DNA of 11,631 nt from Thermoprotei archaeon (GCA_022759165.1 JAEMPT010000116.1:1-11631); one strand, 5' to 3'; shown: positions 1-6,117, counted from the first letter of the stretch. Program-made: numbers and translations. The notes: generated by a model not told the origin, from the letters alone.

Positions 1-2
1 CC

Positions 3-146
3 GTGATCGCTTTAACGCCTTACGGCATTGGACCAAGGGCAGCCTCAAAGGCTCTATCTGAACTGAAGTTGGGATGGAAGGAGTTTCTCCGCACCCTTTA
101 CGAAGAGGAAAGAAATTATATGAAAAACAGGAAATATTGGGATTGA
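3..146 (+). CDS. C-terminal end of a probable Lhr-type DNA/RNA helicase (partial, 5' end outside window)
   Basis: An open frame enters from the left edge and ends at TGA 144-146, giving 47 residues. They begin VIALTPYGIGPRAASKAL and end with an aromatic RKYWD tail. A helix-hairpin-like G-I-G-P motif, followed by an amphipathic helix rich in E/R and a terminal Y-W, is how I remember the extreme C-terminus of archaeal Lhr superfamily-2 helicases, which unwind nucleic acid and have been linked to repair and RNA metabolism. None of the helicase core motifs lies in the window, so the family call rests only on this tail. The gene converges with the minus-strand acetyltransferase gene; a degraded transposon remnant separates them. 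It could also be the tail of another HhH-containing nuclease or helicase. Confidence 0.5.
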   Translation: MIALTPYGIGPRAASKALSELKLGWKEFLRTLYEEERNYMKNRKYWD

Positions 147-152
147 CTTCCT

Positions 153-392
153 TTGTTTATAATTGAAAACCTCGTTCTTCACGGCGAGAAGGGTGTGAGA
201 AAAGCTTTTTGCCTCTACTTGGTTAGAAATTTTAGAGGATGTTCCTCTTTGCAGAATGCAAGCATAAACATAGTTCATGCCTTAATGAGAGGTATAGGGT
301 GGGGGAGAGGTGAGCCCCCCGAACCAGCAAATGAGGCTAAAGGCGAAAAGCCCCAGCTAAACACTGGAAGCCTCGTCCTTCAAGGCGTTTAG
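153..392 (+). pseudogene. tnpB: Remnant of an IS200/IS605-type TnpB (C-terminus only)
   Basis: The frame ending at TAG 390-392 contains NASINI, then a GIGWGRGEP stretch, then an acidic/proline linker and a short ending NTGSLVLQGV. In TnpB proteins, the RNA-guided nucleases of IS200/IS605 transposons, the last RuvC motif is D-x-N-A-S/A-x-N-I and is followed by G-W/G-R-G-type sequence and a variable tail. Here the catalytic Asp position is replaced (SLQNASINI) and no zinc-ribbon CxxC pairs remain upstream. I see no TnpB-like sequence before about base 235. Only roughly the last 50 residues survive, so this is a non-functional fossil. It lies in the gap between two convergent genes, a permissive place for insertion. 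The hairpin at 355-394 overlaps its end. The call depends on short motifs and is not certain. Confidence 0.5.
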
Positions 393-394
393 CT
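355..394. repeat. Hairpin at the end of the TnpB remnant (candidate transposon right end)
   Basis: AGCTAAAC at 355-362 is perfectly complementary to GTTTAGCT at 387-394, enclosing 24 bases in which GAAG and CTTC can pair further. IS200/IS605 elements carry subterminal hairpins at their ends, and the right-end one overlaps the tnpB 3' end and the guide RNA. The hairpin spans the remnant's stop codon and its last base is also the last base of the acetyltransferase stop codon on the other strand. It could instead act as a bidirectional transcription-end structure between the convergent genes. Confidence 0.45.
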
Positions 395-1113
395 CACTTG
401 GTTGTAGAGGTGCTTTCGTACTCCTTCTTTTTCCTCTCATACTCATCTTTTTTAGAAATTACTCTTGCTGGAACCCCCGCCACAACAACGCCTGGTGGGA
501 CATCCTTCGTTACGACTGCGCCAGAGGCTACCACTGAACCCCTCCCTATATGAACTCCTGCAATTATTGTGGCGTTCGCACCTATGGCTACGTCATCCTC
601 AACTATAGCGCCAACCCACCTTGAGCTCACAGGATACTTATCGTTGGTGAAGACGACCTTAGGTCCGAGGAATACCCTGTTTCCAATTGAGGTCAATGGT
701 GGTATGTAAACCCCGGTCTCTATCCTCGCTTTTTCACCTATCTTAACTCTCCCATCGATTACGGTGTCTGTCCCTACTATGCTATCATCACCTATTTCCG
801 TATCTTCCCTTATGAGTACTCTGTGTCCCGTCTCTACTCTGTTTCCAATCATTACCCTTTCGTAAATTACGGAGAAGCTTCTTATCAGACACGATTCTCC
901 TATAAGACTGCCCTCTGATTCTAGTTTATCAGAGGCTCCACTTTGGAGTTCTTTTATCCTCTTCCTTGTAGGGTATCCTATTACCACGTTCGAATCAATG
1001 AAGGATTTTGTTCCAATTTTTGAGCTTCCTAATATGAGGGATCCCTCACCTACTATTACTCCTTCAGATAGCTGTGCTTTGTCCGAGATATAACCTCCTT
1101 TTCTTTCAATCAT
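394..1113 (-). CDS. Left-handed beta-helix (hexapeptide-repeat) acyl/acetyltransferase
   Basis: This 239-residue protein is made of repeated [IV]-G-x-x-x-x hexapeptides (about residues 8-46 and 86-215), the signature of LbH acyltransferases, which transfer acetyl or acyl groups from CoA to sugars or amino acids and work as trimers. A T-G-H-x-V motif near residue 97 supplies the likely catalytic histidine. FTNDKYP near 155-161 and the closing G-V-P-A-R-V-I (213-219) resemble the sugar N-acetyltransferases of the WlbB/WbbJ type, so surface-glycan synthesis is a plausible role. The tail is a charged K/E segment. I chose the ATG at 1113 because GGTGA (1126-1122 on the minus strand) lies 8 bases upstream. 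The frame stays open to an ATG at 1191, but those extra 26 residues do not look like the family. An AT-rich TATA-like run on the minus strand lies at 1189-1179. The substrate cannot be told. Confidence 0.85.
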   Translation of the reverse strand: MIERKGGYISDKAQLSEGVIVGEGSLILGSSKIGTKSFIDSNVVIGYPTRKRIKELQSGASDKLESEGSLIGESCLIRSFSVIYERVMIGNRVETGHRVLIREDTEIGDDSIVGTDTVIDGRVKIGEKARIETGVYIPPLTSIGNRVFLGPKVVFTNDKYPVSSRWVGAIVEDDVAIGANATIIAGVHIGRGSVVASGAVVTKDVPPGVVVAGVPARVISKKDEYERKKKEYESTSTTK

Positions 1114-1232
1114 ATGAAATTTCACCATCCTTATGTTAATTTTTGACCATCCGGTTTTCCTCCCTAAGACACGTTCCCAATTTTTATTCATGTGCTTATG
1201 CGAGGGAAGAGCGAATGGTGAGTTTTCAGTCA

Positions 1233-1293
1233 GGCTATAGCTTAAGCGCCTGTCTTTCCACTTTATATTTAGGAAGGCGCTTCACACATAGCC
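1233..1293. repeat. Imperfect hairpin in the 344-base gap 1114-1457 (candidate structured RNA)
   Basis: GGCTAT (1233-1238) pairs with ATAGCC (1288-1293) and AAGCGCC (1244-1250) pairs with GGCGCTT (1276-1282), separated by a symmetric 5x5 internal loop. TTCC (1256-1259) can pair with GGAA (1272-1275) above a 5-base bulge, closing a 12-base AT-rich loop. On the minus strand a TGATGATGA lies just outside one arm and CTGACTGA at the other, like box C/D motifs, but the geometry does not fit a standard guide RNA. The rest of 1114-1457 has no convincing gene on either strand apart from the promoter at its right end. Confidence 0.4.
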
Positions 1294-1424
1294 TCATCAT
1301 CAATGACAGTTTAGCACTAAAGAAGCTTAAAATCTTTCTCCTAATCATCGCTTCGAAGGGGGCGTCGCAATTTTTTGTTTTCATCATCCTTGAATAAGCA
1401 CTCGGCAAACCGCTCATTGCCCCC

Positions 1425-1436
1425 AAAAATATAAAA
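1425..1436 (+). promoter_or_regulatory. Archaeal TATA box for the 47-residue protein / SPOUT unit
   Basis: AAAAATATAAAA is centred about 26-27 bases before the ATG at 1458. This is the archaeal TATA-to-start-site distance, so transcription should begin at or next to the start codon and the message should be leaderless. No ribosome binding site lies upstream of 1458, which agrees. Confidence 0.6.
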
Positions 1437-1457
1437 TTACCAGAGAATTAAAAAAAC

Positions 1458-1601
1458 ATGGTGTTTAGAAGAATGGGTGGAAAGCAGAGGACAACTTTAT
1501 TTATGGGTGTATCTAGCGCGACTGAGAGAATACAGAAGAGCGAGCCTAGCTCCCCAGAGGAGAAAGGGAGAAAAAGTCAAAAGAAATCCGGCGGTAAATG
1601 A
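1458..1601 (+). CDS. Small basic protein of 47 residues, unrecognised
   Basis: ATG 1458 to TGA 1599-1601 encodes a protein beginning MVFRRMGGKQRTT and ending in a lysine/glycine tail (KKSGGK). It has 12 Lys/Arg and 4 Glu, no predicted membrane segment, and a Ser/Pro/Glu-rich middle, so it looks like a disordered nucleic-acid- or ribosome-binding peptide. Support for it being real comes from the TATA box exactly 26-27 bases upstream of its ATG (leaderless), and from the methyltransferase gene beginning 15 bases after its stop in the same direction. An internal ATG at 1473 (MGGKQ...) is a possible alternative start. I do not recognise a family. The MGGK start loosely recalls ribosomal protein eS25, but nothing else matches and the length is too short. 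Confidence 0.55.
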   Translation: MVFRRMGGKQRTTLFMGVSSATERIQKSEPSSPEEKGRKSQKKSGGK

Positions 1602-1616
1602 TCAATTTTTTAGTAA

Positions 1617-2483
1617 ATGACCGGTGGTGTTGCTTTTATCGAAGTTGAACTCCTACTCCCCTACTGCACATTTGAGAATGAGCCGGATGTTTTAAGGGAA
1701 ACCATAAAAAGTAACATTATAGCCAGATACTCCTCGATATTTAGGGTATCAAGGATCCTTTTATATAACAGTAGGAAGAGAGAGGAGTGCCTAGACCACA
1801 GAGACAAGCTGCTGCTTTTTCTATCCTACTTTAGGACACCGCCATATCTTAGGAAAAAAATTTTCGGCAGAAAAAAAGAGCTCAAATATGCTGGCATCGC
1901 TTATCCTGTGCAGATTCCATCCCATAATGTAAAGAAAAAGCCTACAGTAGGGGAAATAAGAGAAGGTTTAGTTTTGAGTGCTGATAAAGAGAAGGCACTC
2001 ATCGATGTGGGTTTAAAGGCTCCTGTATGGGTACGAACTGAAGGAGAGTTTCCGAAAAAGAAAAGCAAGGTATTCGTTAGAGTGGTGGAAACTTATCCCT
2101 TGAGGCTTGAGCTCTTGAGTGAGCCGGATAGATGGATAGGTTATGAAGTAGGTGATGTGGGGTCCCTCGTGGATTATCTAATTAATGTCAAGAAAAAAAG
2201 GGCCGTGATAGGAACTTCAAGGCTAGGGGAACCAATATGGAAAAACGCGGCGAAGGTTATAGACCATGTTAAAGAAAAAGGTGGGCGCGTGACTTTAGTA
2301 TATGGTGAGCCATATAGAGGGCTGTATGACATCGCAAGAGATCTTTCATTCGACATAGAAGATTACTTCGATGGGATCTATAATTTCGTTGTTAATCAAG
2401 GGACGAAGACCGTTAGGACAGAGGAGGCAATAGCTATATCTCTGTCTATTCTGTCCTTTATGGAAGGGTTTTTCAATGCTTAA
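1617..2483 (+). CDS. SPOUT-class RNA methyltransferase (DUF171 / SPOUT1-like)
   Basis: The 288-residue protein has the layout of the archaeal/eukaryotic DUF171 family: an N-terminal half-knot (about 1-95) with the R-T-P-P-Y-L-R-K motif, an inserted OB-like beta domain (about 100-170, E-x-L-V-L-S...A-L-I-D-V-G), and a C-terminal SPOUT knot. The knot shows VIGTSRLGEP near 197, VYGEPYRGL near 228-236, and VNQGTKTVRTEEAI near 259-272, which forms the SAM-binding trefoil. Members methylate RNA; the human relative SPOUT1 and archaeal homologues encoded beside uL3 point to rRNA as the substrate. It lies upstream of uL3, its usual archaeal neighbourhood, but here RidA intervenes. The ATG at 1617 has no clear ribosome binding site; translation may depend on the small gene 15 bases upstream. 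Exact target base unknown. Confidence 0.88.
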   Translation: MTGGVAFIEVELLLPYCTFENEPDVLRETIKSNIIARYSSIFRVSRILLYNSRKREECLDHRDKLLLFLSYFRTPPYLRKKIFGRKKELKYAGIAYPVQIPSHNVKKKPTVGEIREGLVLSADKEKALIDVGLKAPVWVRTEGEFPKKKSKVFVRVVETYPLRLELLSEPDRWIGYEVGDVGSLVDYLINVKKKRAVIGTSRLGEPIWKNAAKVIDHVKEKGGRVTLVYGEPYRGLYDIARDLSFDIEDYFDGIYNFVVNQGTKTVRTEEAIAISLSILSFMEGFFNA

Positions 2484-2548
2484 AACGATTAATATAAACG
2501 TTATAAAAAACATTTAACTTGCATTCCACACAAATAAAAAATATCAAG

Positions 2549-2557
2549 TTTATTATA
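2549..2557 (+). promoter_or_regulatory. TATA box for ridA
   Basis: TTTATTATA lies within an AT-rich gap (2484-2599). Its predicted start site near 2579-2582 leaves a leader of about 20 bases that includes the GTGAGG ribosome binding site at 2590-2595. A second AT-rich run, ATATAAAA at 2573-2580, is too close to keep that site in the transcript. Confidence 0.45.
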
Positions 2558-2599
2558 GATTCCATTTGCTCAATATAAAACGATGGAGCGTGAGGAATC

Positions 2600-3016
2600 A
2601 TGATTAAAATAGTTCAGACCGATAAGGCTCCAGTACCTGTAGGTCCATATTCGCAGGGGGTAATGGTAGATGGTTTGCTATGTGAAAACGGGCTTCACTA
2701 TGGATTTTTGTTTATATCTGGAATGGTACCAATAGACCCTAGCACCGGTGAGCCTGTGAAAGGGAGCATTCAGGATCAGGCTCGCAGATGTCTGTTGAAT
2801 TTAAAAGCTATCGTTGAGGCAGCTGGGGGGAGCCTAAATGATATTGTTAAAGTAACGGTCTTCCTGCGTGATATAAAAAACTTTGACGACTTCAATAAGG
2901 TATACAGCGAATTCTTCGGAACATACAAGCCAGCTAGGTCGGTCGTAGAGGCAAAACCCCCAAGGGGATTTGAAGTAGAGGTAGAAGCAGTCGCGTTTGT
3001 AGAGCTGAAAGCCTAG
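2600..3016 (+). CDS. ridA: RidA/YjgF/UK114-family reactive enamine/imine deaminase
   Basis: The protein has 138 residues. RidA proteins are small trimeric cytosolic enzymes that hydrolyse reactive 2-aminoacrylate and related enamine/imine intermediates made by PLP enzymes. Visible family marks are GPYSQGV (15-21), PIDPSTGE (44-51), NLKAIVEAAGGSLNDIVK, P-A-R-S with the substrate-binding Arg at 113, and E127-V-E-A, which matches the catalytic Glu120 of Escherichia coli RidA. Compared with that protein, about ten extra residues (DGLLCENGLHYG region, 24-35) lie between GPYSQGV and the ISG strand. GTGAGG at 2590-2595 supports the ATG at 2600. Its own promoter, and the promoter of uL3 downstream, suggest it is a separate transcription unit lodged between the methyltransferase and the ribosomal genes. 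Confidence 0.93.
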   Translation: MIKIVQTDKAPVPVGPYSQGVMVDGLLCENGLHYGFLFISGMVPIDPSTGEPVKGSIQDQARRCLLNLKAIVEAAGGSLNDIVKVTVFLRDIKNFDDFNKVYSEFFGTYKPARSVVEAKPPRGFEVEVEAVAFVELKA

Positions 3017-3045
3017 TTTTGCCCAGCTATAGTTTTTGGTCGAAG

Positions 3046-3055
3046 TTTTTATAAA
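3046..3055 (+). promoter_or_regulatory. TATA box of the uL3-uL4-uL23-uL2 operon
   Basis: TTTTTATAAA with a purine-containing stretch just upstream (CGAAG) is a good archaeal TATA/BRE arrangement. Its centre predicts a start near 3076-3078, leaving a leader of about 60 bases before the uL3 ATG at 3137. It lies about 30 bases after the ridA stop, beyond a T5 run. Confidence 0.6.
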
Positions 3056-3075
3056 CTCTTTAGGAGAAACAGCTT

Positions 3076-3121
3076 GAGAGAGACCCGGGATAAGCATAGA
3101 TTACGGATCCGGGCTACTCTC
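3076..3121 (+). promoter_or_regulatory. Stem-loop in the uL3 operon leader
   Basis: CCCGG (3084-3088) pairs with CCGGG (3109-3113). AT/AT extends the stem past a single bulged G. GAGAG (3076-3080 or, in another register, 3078-3082) pairs with CTCTC (3117-3121) across a small internal loop. The hairpin begins about where transcription should start and ends before the GGTGA ribosome binding site at 3129-3133. A folded leader at the head of a ribosomal operon is the classic place for feedback by a ribosomal protein; no such control is proven by the sequence. Confidence 0.5.
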
Positions 3122-3136
3122 GGCAGTTGGTGAACC

Positions 3137-4186
3137 ATGGGGCATAGAAAGAAAAGCGCTCCAAGAAGAGGTAGTTTAGGTGTTAGGCCTAGAAAGAGAG
3201 CAGAGGGCTTGCTTGCCAGTGTGAGGAGTTGGCCTAAGGTAGTGGAGGAAAGCGTTCGTCCGATAGGTTTTCTAGGATATAAAGTAGGGATGACACATGC
3301 GATGGTGGTTGATGATAGAAAAACGTCGCTGACGTTTGGAAAGCTTATATTTATGCCTATTACTGTGCTCGAGACACCTCCTATGATACTCGCAGGTATC
3401 AGGGCATACGAATTTGATGCTAATGAAGGGAAACAACCTTATACAGAAGCTTGGGCTCCAGAATCAGCCTTATCCTCTACAAATATAGGTAGATTGATAA
3501 GGAGGTTTAACGGAAGCAAGGAGAGCCCTTCGAAAAGCTTAGAAGAAATTGAAAGTTCTCTTGGCAATATAGTTGAGCTGAGGGCTTTGATGTTATCTCA
3601 GCCAGCTCTAGCTGGTGGCATCTCGAAAAAGAAACCAGAGCTTTTTGAGGTTGCGCTCACCGGCACAGATCTGAAAAAACAGTTTGAGTACTCGGTTTCC
3701 AATTTAGGAAAACAATTGAGCATAGGGGAAATATTCAAAGCAGGAAACTTCGTTGACGTTTTGGGCATAACGAAGGGTAAAGGCTTCCAAGGACCCATAA
3801 AGAGGTTCGGCGTAAAGGTATTGCCAAGATGGCATAAGCATAGAAAAGCTGCAAGGAAGATAGGTGCAAGAGGACCAGGCTTCGGTTCAGTCTCGACAGC
3901 TCCACAGGCGGGACAAATGGGATTTCATCAAAGAGTTGACTACAACAAAAGAATACTGATGATCGGGGAAGTTAACAAGCAGGGCGACGAACTCTTGAAA
4001 AAGATAAACCCACCGAGCGGTTGGCACAAATATGGTCTGATAAAGAGCGACTTCGTCTTGTTGGCGGGGAGCGTTCCCGGTGCTAGAAAGAGGCCACTGG
4101 TACTGCGGCATCCGATTAGACCTATCCCCTTTATACCGGAGGGAGCTCCAAAGATCACTTATATTCACGGTATAGGGGAGCTTTAG
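3137..4186 (+). CDS. rpl3: Large-subunit ribosomal protein uL3
   Basis: This 349-residue protein has the basic archaeal N-terminus (GHRKKSAPRRGSLGVRPRKRA), GFLGYKVGMTH near 44-54, and the long conserved loop near 215-275 (GFQGPIKRFGV, then W-H-K-H-R, G-P-G-F-G-S, G-Q-M-G-F-H-Q-R). In the ribosome this loop reaches toward the peptidyl-transferase centre. uL3 binds 23S rRNA early and helps start 50S assembly. The length fits archaeal/eukaryotic uL3 rather than the shorter bacterial form. GGTGA at 3129-3133 fixes the start. It is the first gene of a four-gene operon; uL4 begins 10 bases after its stop. Confidence 0.98.
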   Translation: MGHRKKSAPRRGSLGVRPRKRAEGLLASVRSWPKVVEESVRPIGFLGYKVGMTHAMVVDDRKTSLTFGKLIFMPITVLETPPMILAGIRAYEFDANEGKQPYTEAWAPESALSSTNIGRLIRRFNGSKESPSKSLEEIESSLGNIVELRALMLSQPALAGGISKKKPELFEVALTGTDLKKQFEYSVSNLGKQLSIGEIFKAGNFVDVLGITKGKGFQGPIKRFGVKVLPRWHKHRKAARKIGARGPGFGSVSTAPQAGQMGFHQRVDYNKRILMIGEVNKQGDELLKKINPPSGWHKYGLIKSDFVLLAGSVPGARKRPLVLRHPIRPIPFIPEGAPKITYIHGIGEL

Positions 4187-4196
4187 GTGATGGGAA

Positions 4197-5018
4197 ATGG
4201 TCTTGATAGTAAAGCAAGTAACTAAAGAGGTTGATGTTTACTCTGCTACTGGGGAAGTTAAGGAAAAGGTGTTGCTTCCCCCTATATTCAGTGTCCCAGT
4301 AAGAAAAGACCTAATAAGGAGAGCGTTTCATGCGGAATTTACCGCATCGCTACAGCCAAAGGGAAGGGATCCTATGGCTGGGAAGAGGACTCCAGCGGTT
4401 AGCTTAGGAGTAGGCAGGGGACTAGCCAGAGTGCCTAGGATACCTGGAACATCTGTAGGGGCACTGGCTAATATGACGGTTGGAGGCAGGTTAGCACACC
4501 CCACCAAGGTGCAGGAGAAGATCCGTGAAGATATAAACAAAAAAGAGAAAAGGCTGGCAACAGCGTCAGCCTTGGCTGCTACGGCTTCAATGGACCTCGT
4601 TTCAATTAGAGGTCATCTTTTCGATGCTAAGGTTCTCCCTCTAATATTAGAGGATAGCATTGAAAAAGAAGTAAACAAAGCGATAATAGCAAAGGAACTT
4701 TTGAAAAAGCTTGGAGTCTGGAGAGATGTGGAAAGGGCCTATGCGCGAATAAGGATAAGAGCTGGTAAAGGTAAAATGAGAGGTAGGAGGTACGTTGAGC
4801 CAAAGAGCATTCTTTTTATATTGCAATCTGCGGACAGCCCATTTGGAAAGGCCGTAAGAAACTTCCCAGGAGTAGACGTTGTTTCAGCTAGAGAAGCATC
4901 TGTATTGCAACTGGCTCCAGGAGGGATCCCGGGAAGGTTGACGGTAATAACAAGGAGCGCCCTCGATGAGCTGAATAATAGGTTCAAGAATGTGGTGGTG
5001 ATTAGGAGTGAGCAGTGA
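4197..5018 (+). CDS. rpl4: Large-subunit ribosomal protein uL4
   Basis: The 273-residue protein has the uL4 core: R-K-D-L-I-R-R-A-F near 36, then the extended loop K-G-R-D-P-M-A-G-K-R-T with G-x-G-R-G and R-V-P-R, which lines the peptide exit tunnel, and a C-terminal alpha/beta domain ending VVVIRSEQ. It binds 23S rRNA domain I during early assembly. In bacteria the L4 protein also represses its own S10 operon; whether this happens in archaea is unknown, but it makes uL4 a candidate ligand for the leader hairpin upstream. GGTGAT (4186-4191), which begins with the last base of the uL3 stop, serves the ATG at 4197. Its end overlaps the uL23 start by 11 bases. Confidence 0.98.
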   Translation: MVLIVKQVTKEVDVYSATGEVKEKVLLPPIFSVPVRKDLIRRAFHAEFTASLQPKGRDPMAGKRTPAVSLGVGRGLARVPRIPGTSVGALANMTVGGRLAHPTKVQEKIREDINKKEKRLATASALAATASMDLVSIRGHLFDAKVLPLILEDSIEKEVNKAIIAKELLKKLGVWRDVERAYARIRIRAGKGKMRGRRYVEPKSILFILQSADSPFGKAVRNFPGVDVVSAREASVLQLAPGGIPGRLTVITRSALDELNNRFKNVVVIRSEQ

Positions 5019-5271
5019 AAGTCAGGTGCTTCTGTATCCGATTCACACTGAAAAAGCGATAAACTACATAGAAAAATACAATACGTTGATCTTTGCTGTT
5101 AGTAGAACTGCTACTAAGCAACAGATAAGGGAAGAGTTTGAAAGAAAGTTCGGTGCGAAGGTGGAGAAGATCAGAACGCTTATTACGATGAGAGGAGAGA
5201 AAAGGGCGCTGATAAAGCTTTCACCAGAATCTAGCGCTGAGGAAATAGCCACTAGGCTCGGACTGCTTTGA
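5008..5271 (+). CDS. rpl23: Large-subunit ribosomal protein uL23
   Basis: This 87-residue protein opens with a P-I-H-T-E-K-A motif and carries N-T-L-I-F-A-V, then A-T-K-Q-Q-I-R...F-G-A-K-V, as in archaeal uL23. It sits at the polypeptide exit and helps dock SRP and other nascent-chain factors. The start is a GTG at 5008 inside the end of uL4 (11-base overlap), preceded by a TTAGGAG-type site about 5 bases upstream, so translation is probably coupled to uL4. Length is normal for the family. Confidence 0.97.
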   Translation: MSSESQVLLYPIHTEKAINYIEKYNTLIFAVSRTATKQQIREEFERKFGAKVEKIRTLITMRGEKRALIKLSPESSAEEIATRLGLL

Positions 5272-5284
5272 GGTGAGATGAAAA

Positions 5285-6022
5285 ATGGGTAAAAAAATAC
5301 TATCCCAGAGAGAGGGAAGGGGTTCCCCTACATTTAGGGCTCCGACTCATCTTAGGGTGGCGCCAGCAAAATATCCTGGGCTACCACCGGAAAAAACCCT
5401 TAAAGGAGTGATAACTGGGTTACTCCATGACCCAGGAAGATGGACTCCTCTTGCAGAAGTTAAACTAGAGGATGGAACGATCTTTTATACACCTGCATCT
5501 GAAGGGACGTATGTGGGTCAAGTCATAGAGATAGGTCCTCAGGCAAAAGTTGCAAACGGGAATATACTTCCACTATCCTCTATTCCTGAAGGAACCCAGA
5601 TATTTAACATAGAGCTTAGGCCTGGAGACGGAGGAAAGCTCGTTAGGGTTGGTGGCGGATATGCCCAGATAACCGGGAAGAGTGTTGAAACGGTAACTAT
5701 AGTTTTGCCTAGCGGTAAAAGCAAGGAACTCGATGCTAGGGCAAGAGCTACTATTGGAGTCGCTGCGGGTGGAGGTAGGATTGAAAAACCCCTGCTTAAA
5801 GCTGGAAATGCATATTACAAATGGAAAGCGAAGACGAGACCATGGCCGAAGGTTAGAGGAGTAGCTATGAACGCTGTATCTCATCCGTTTGGGGGAGGAA
5901 GCCACCAGTCAGAAAGCAAGCCGACGACAGTCTCAAGAAGGGCGCCTCCCGGGAGAAAGGTCGGCCATATCGCTGCGAGGAGGACTGGAAGGAGAAAAGG
6001 AAAGGTTCAGAGGACCTTCTAG
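5285..6022 (+). CDS. rpl2: Large-subunit ribosomal protein uL2
   Basis: The 245-residue protein shows archaeal uL2 features: the R-E-G-R-G-S-P-T-F-R N-terminus, an OB domain, the SH3-like domain (I-E-L-R-P-G-D-G-G-K, A-R-A-T-I-G), and the C-terminal G-V-A-M-N-A-V-S-H-P-F-G-G-G. The His at about 200 corresponds to the conserved His229 of Escherichia coli, next to the peptidyl-transferase centre. uL2 is needed for subunit joining. GAGGTGAG at 5271-5278 serves the ATG at 5285. It is the last gene of the operon: an oligo-T tract follows 20 bases later, and the usual next gene, uS19, is displaced by nearly 3 kb. Confidence 0.98.
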   Translation: MGKKILSQREGRGSPTFRAPTHLRVAPAKYPGLPPEKTLKGVITGLLHDPGRWTPLAEVKLEDGTIFYTPASEGTYVGQVIEIGPQAKVANGNILPLSSIPEGTQIFNIELRPGDGGKLVRVGGGYAQITGKSVETVTIVLPSGKSKELDARARATIGVAAGGGRIEKPLLKAGNAYYKWKAKTRPWPKVRGVAMNAVSHPFGGGSHQSESKPTTVSRRAPPGRKVGHIAARRTGRRKGKVQRTF

Positions 6023-6042
6023 CACCTATATCGGAATGATCG

Positions 6043-6052
6043 TTTATTTTTT
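6043..6052 (+). terminator. Oligo-T terminator after uL2
   Basis: TTTATTTTTT lies 20 bases after the uL2 stop and before the next promoter. Archaeal transcription ends at such T-rich tracts without needing a hairpin. It separates the uL3-uL2 operon from the inserted genes. Confidence 0.4.
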
Positions 6053-6062
6053 CTGAGACCGC

Positions 6063-6071
6063 TTTAAAAAT
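6063..6071 (+). promoter_or_regulatory. TATA box of the inserted gene block
   Basis: TTTAAAAAT predicts a start near 6093, giving a leader of about 25 bases that holds the GAGGTG site (6104-6109) before the GTG start at 6118. Confidence 0.5.
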
Positions 6072-6117
6072 CATTTTTATGATGAAGGGTGCAAAATGAG
6101 ACCGAGGTGCTAGAGGA

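Larger units (their letters stand above)
6018..6114. repeat. Long-range inverted repeat joining the uL2 stop to the next gene's ribosome binding site
   Basis: TCTAGCACCT (6018-6027) is a perfect complement of AGGTGCTAGA (6105-6114). One G-T and one C-G pair extend it outward, and CGG/CCG (6032-6034 with 6102-6104 region) extends it inward past a 4-base bulge. The left arm covers the uL2 stop codon (TAG 6020-6022). The right arm contains the AGGTG ribosome binding site of the gene starting at 6118. The TATA box and oligo-T tract both lie in the loop. Confidence 0.45.

Noticed and set aside
1114..1191. N-terminal extension of the acetyltransferase to the ATG at 1191
   Set aside because: The extra 26 residues do not fit the hexapeptide fold and the ATG at 1113 has a well-spaced GGTGA site.
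1226..1302. TGATGATGA and CTGACTGA on the minus strand around the hairpin, as a box C/D RNA
   Set aside because: The boxes directly flank a hairpin and have no outer terminal stem; the k-turn pairing does not work with the adjoining bases.
1143..1397. 84-residue plus-strand frame in the gap upstream of the acetyltransferase
   Set aside because: No ribosome binding site or promoter at its start, hydrophobic and cysteine-containing composition without a pattern, and it runs through the hairpin at 1233-1293.
1458..1601. The 47-residue protein as ribosomal protein eS25
   Set aside because: Only the MGGK start is similar; the winged-helix body of eS25 is absent and the length is less than half.
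6079..6085. ATGATGA resembling a box C of a C/D guide RNA
   Set aside because: No box D (CTGA) at a fitting distance downstream, and the position is within a short leader between promoter and start codon.
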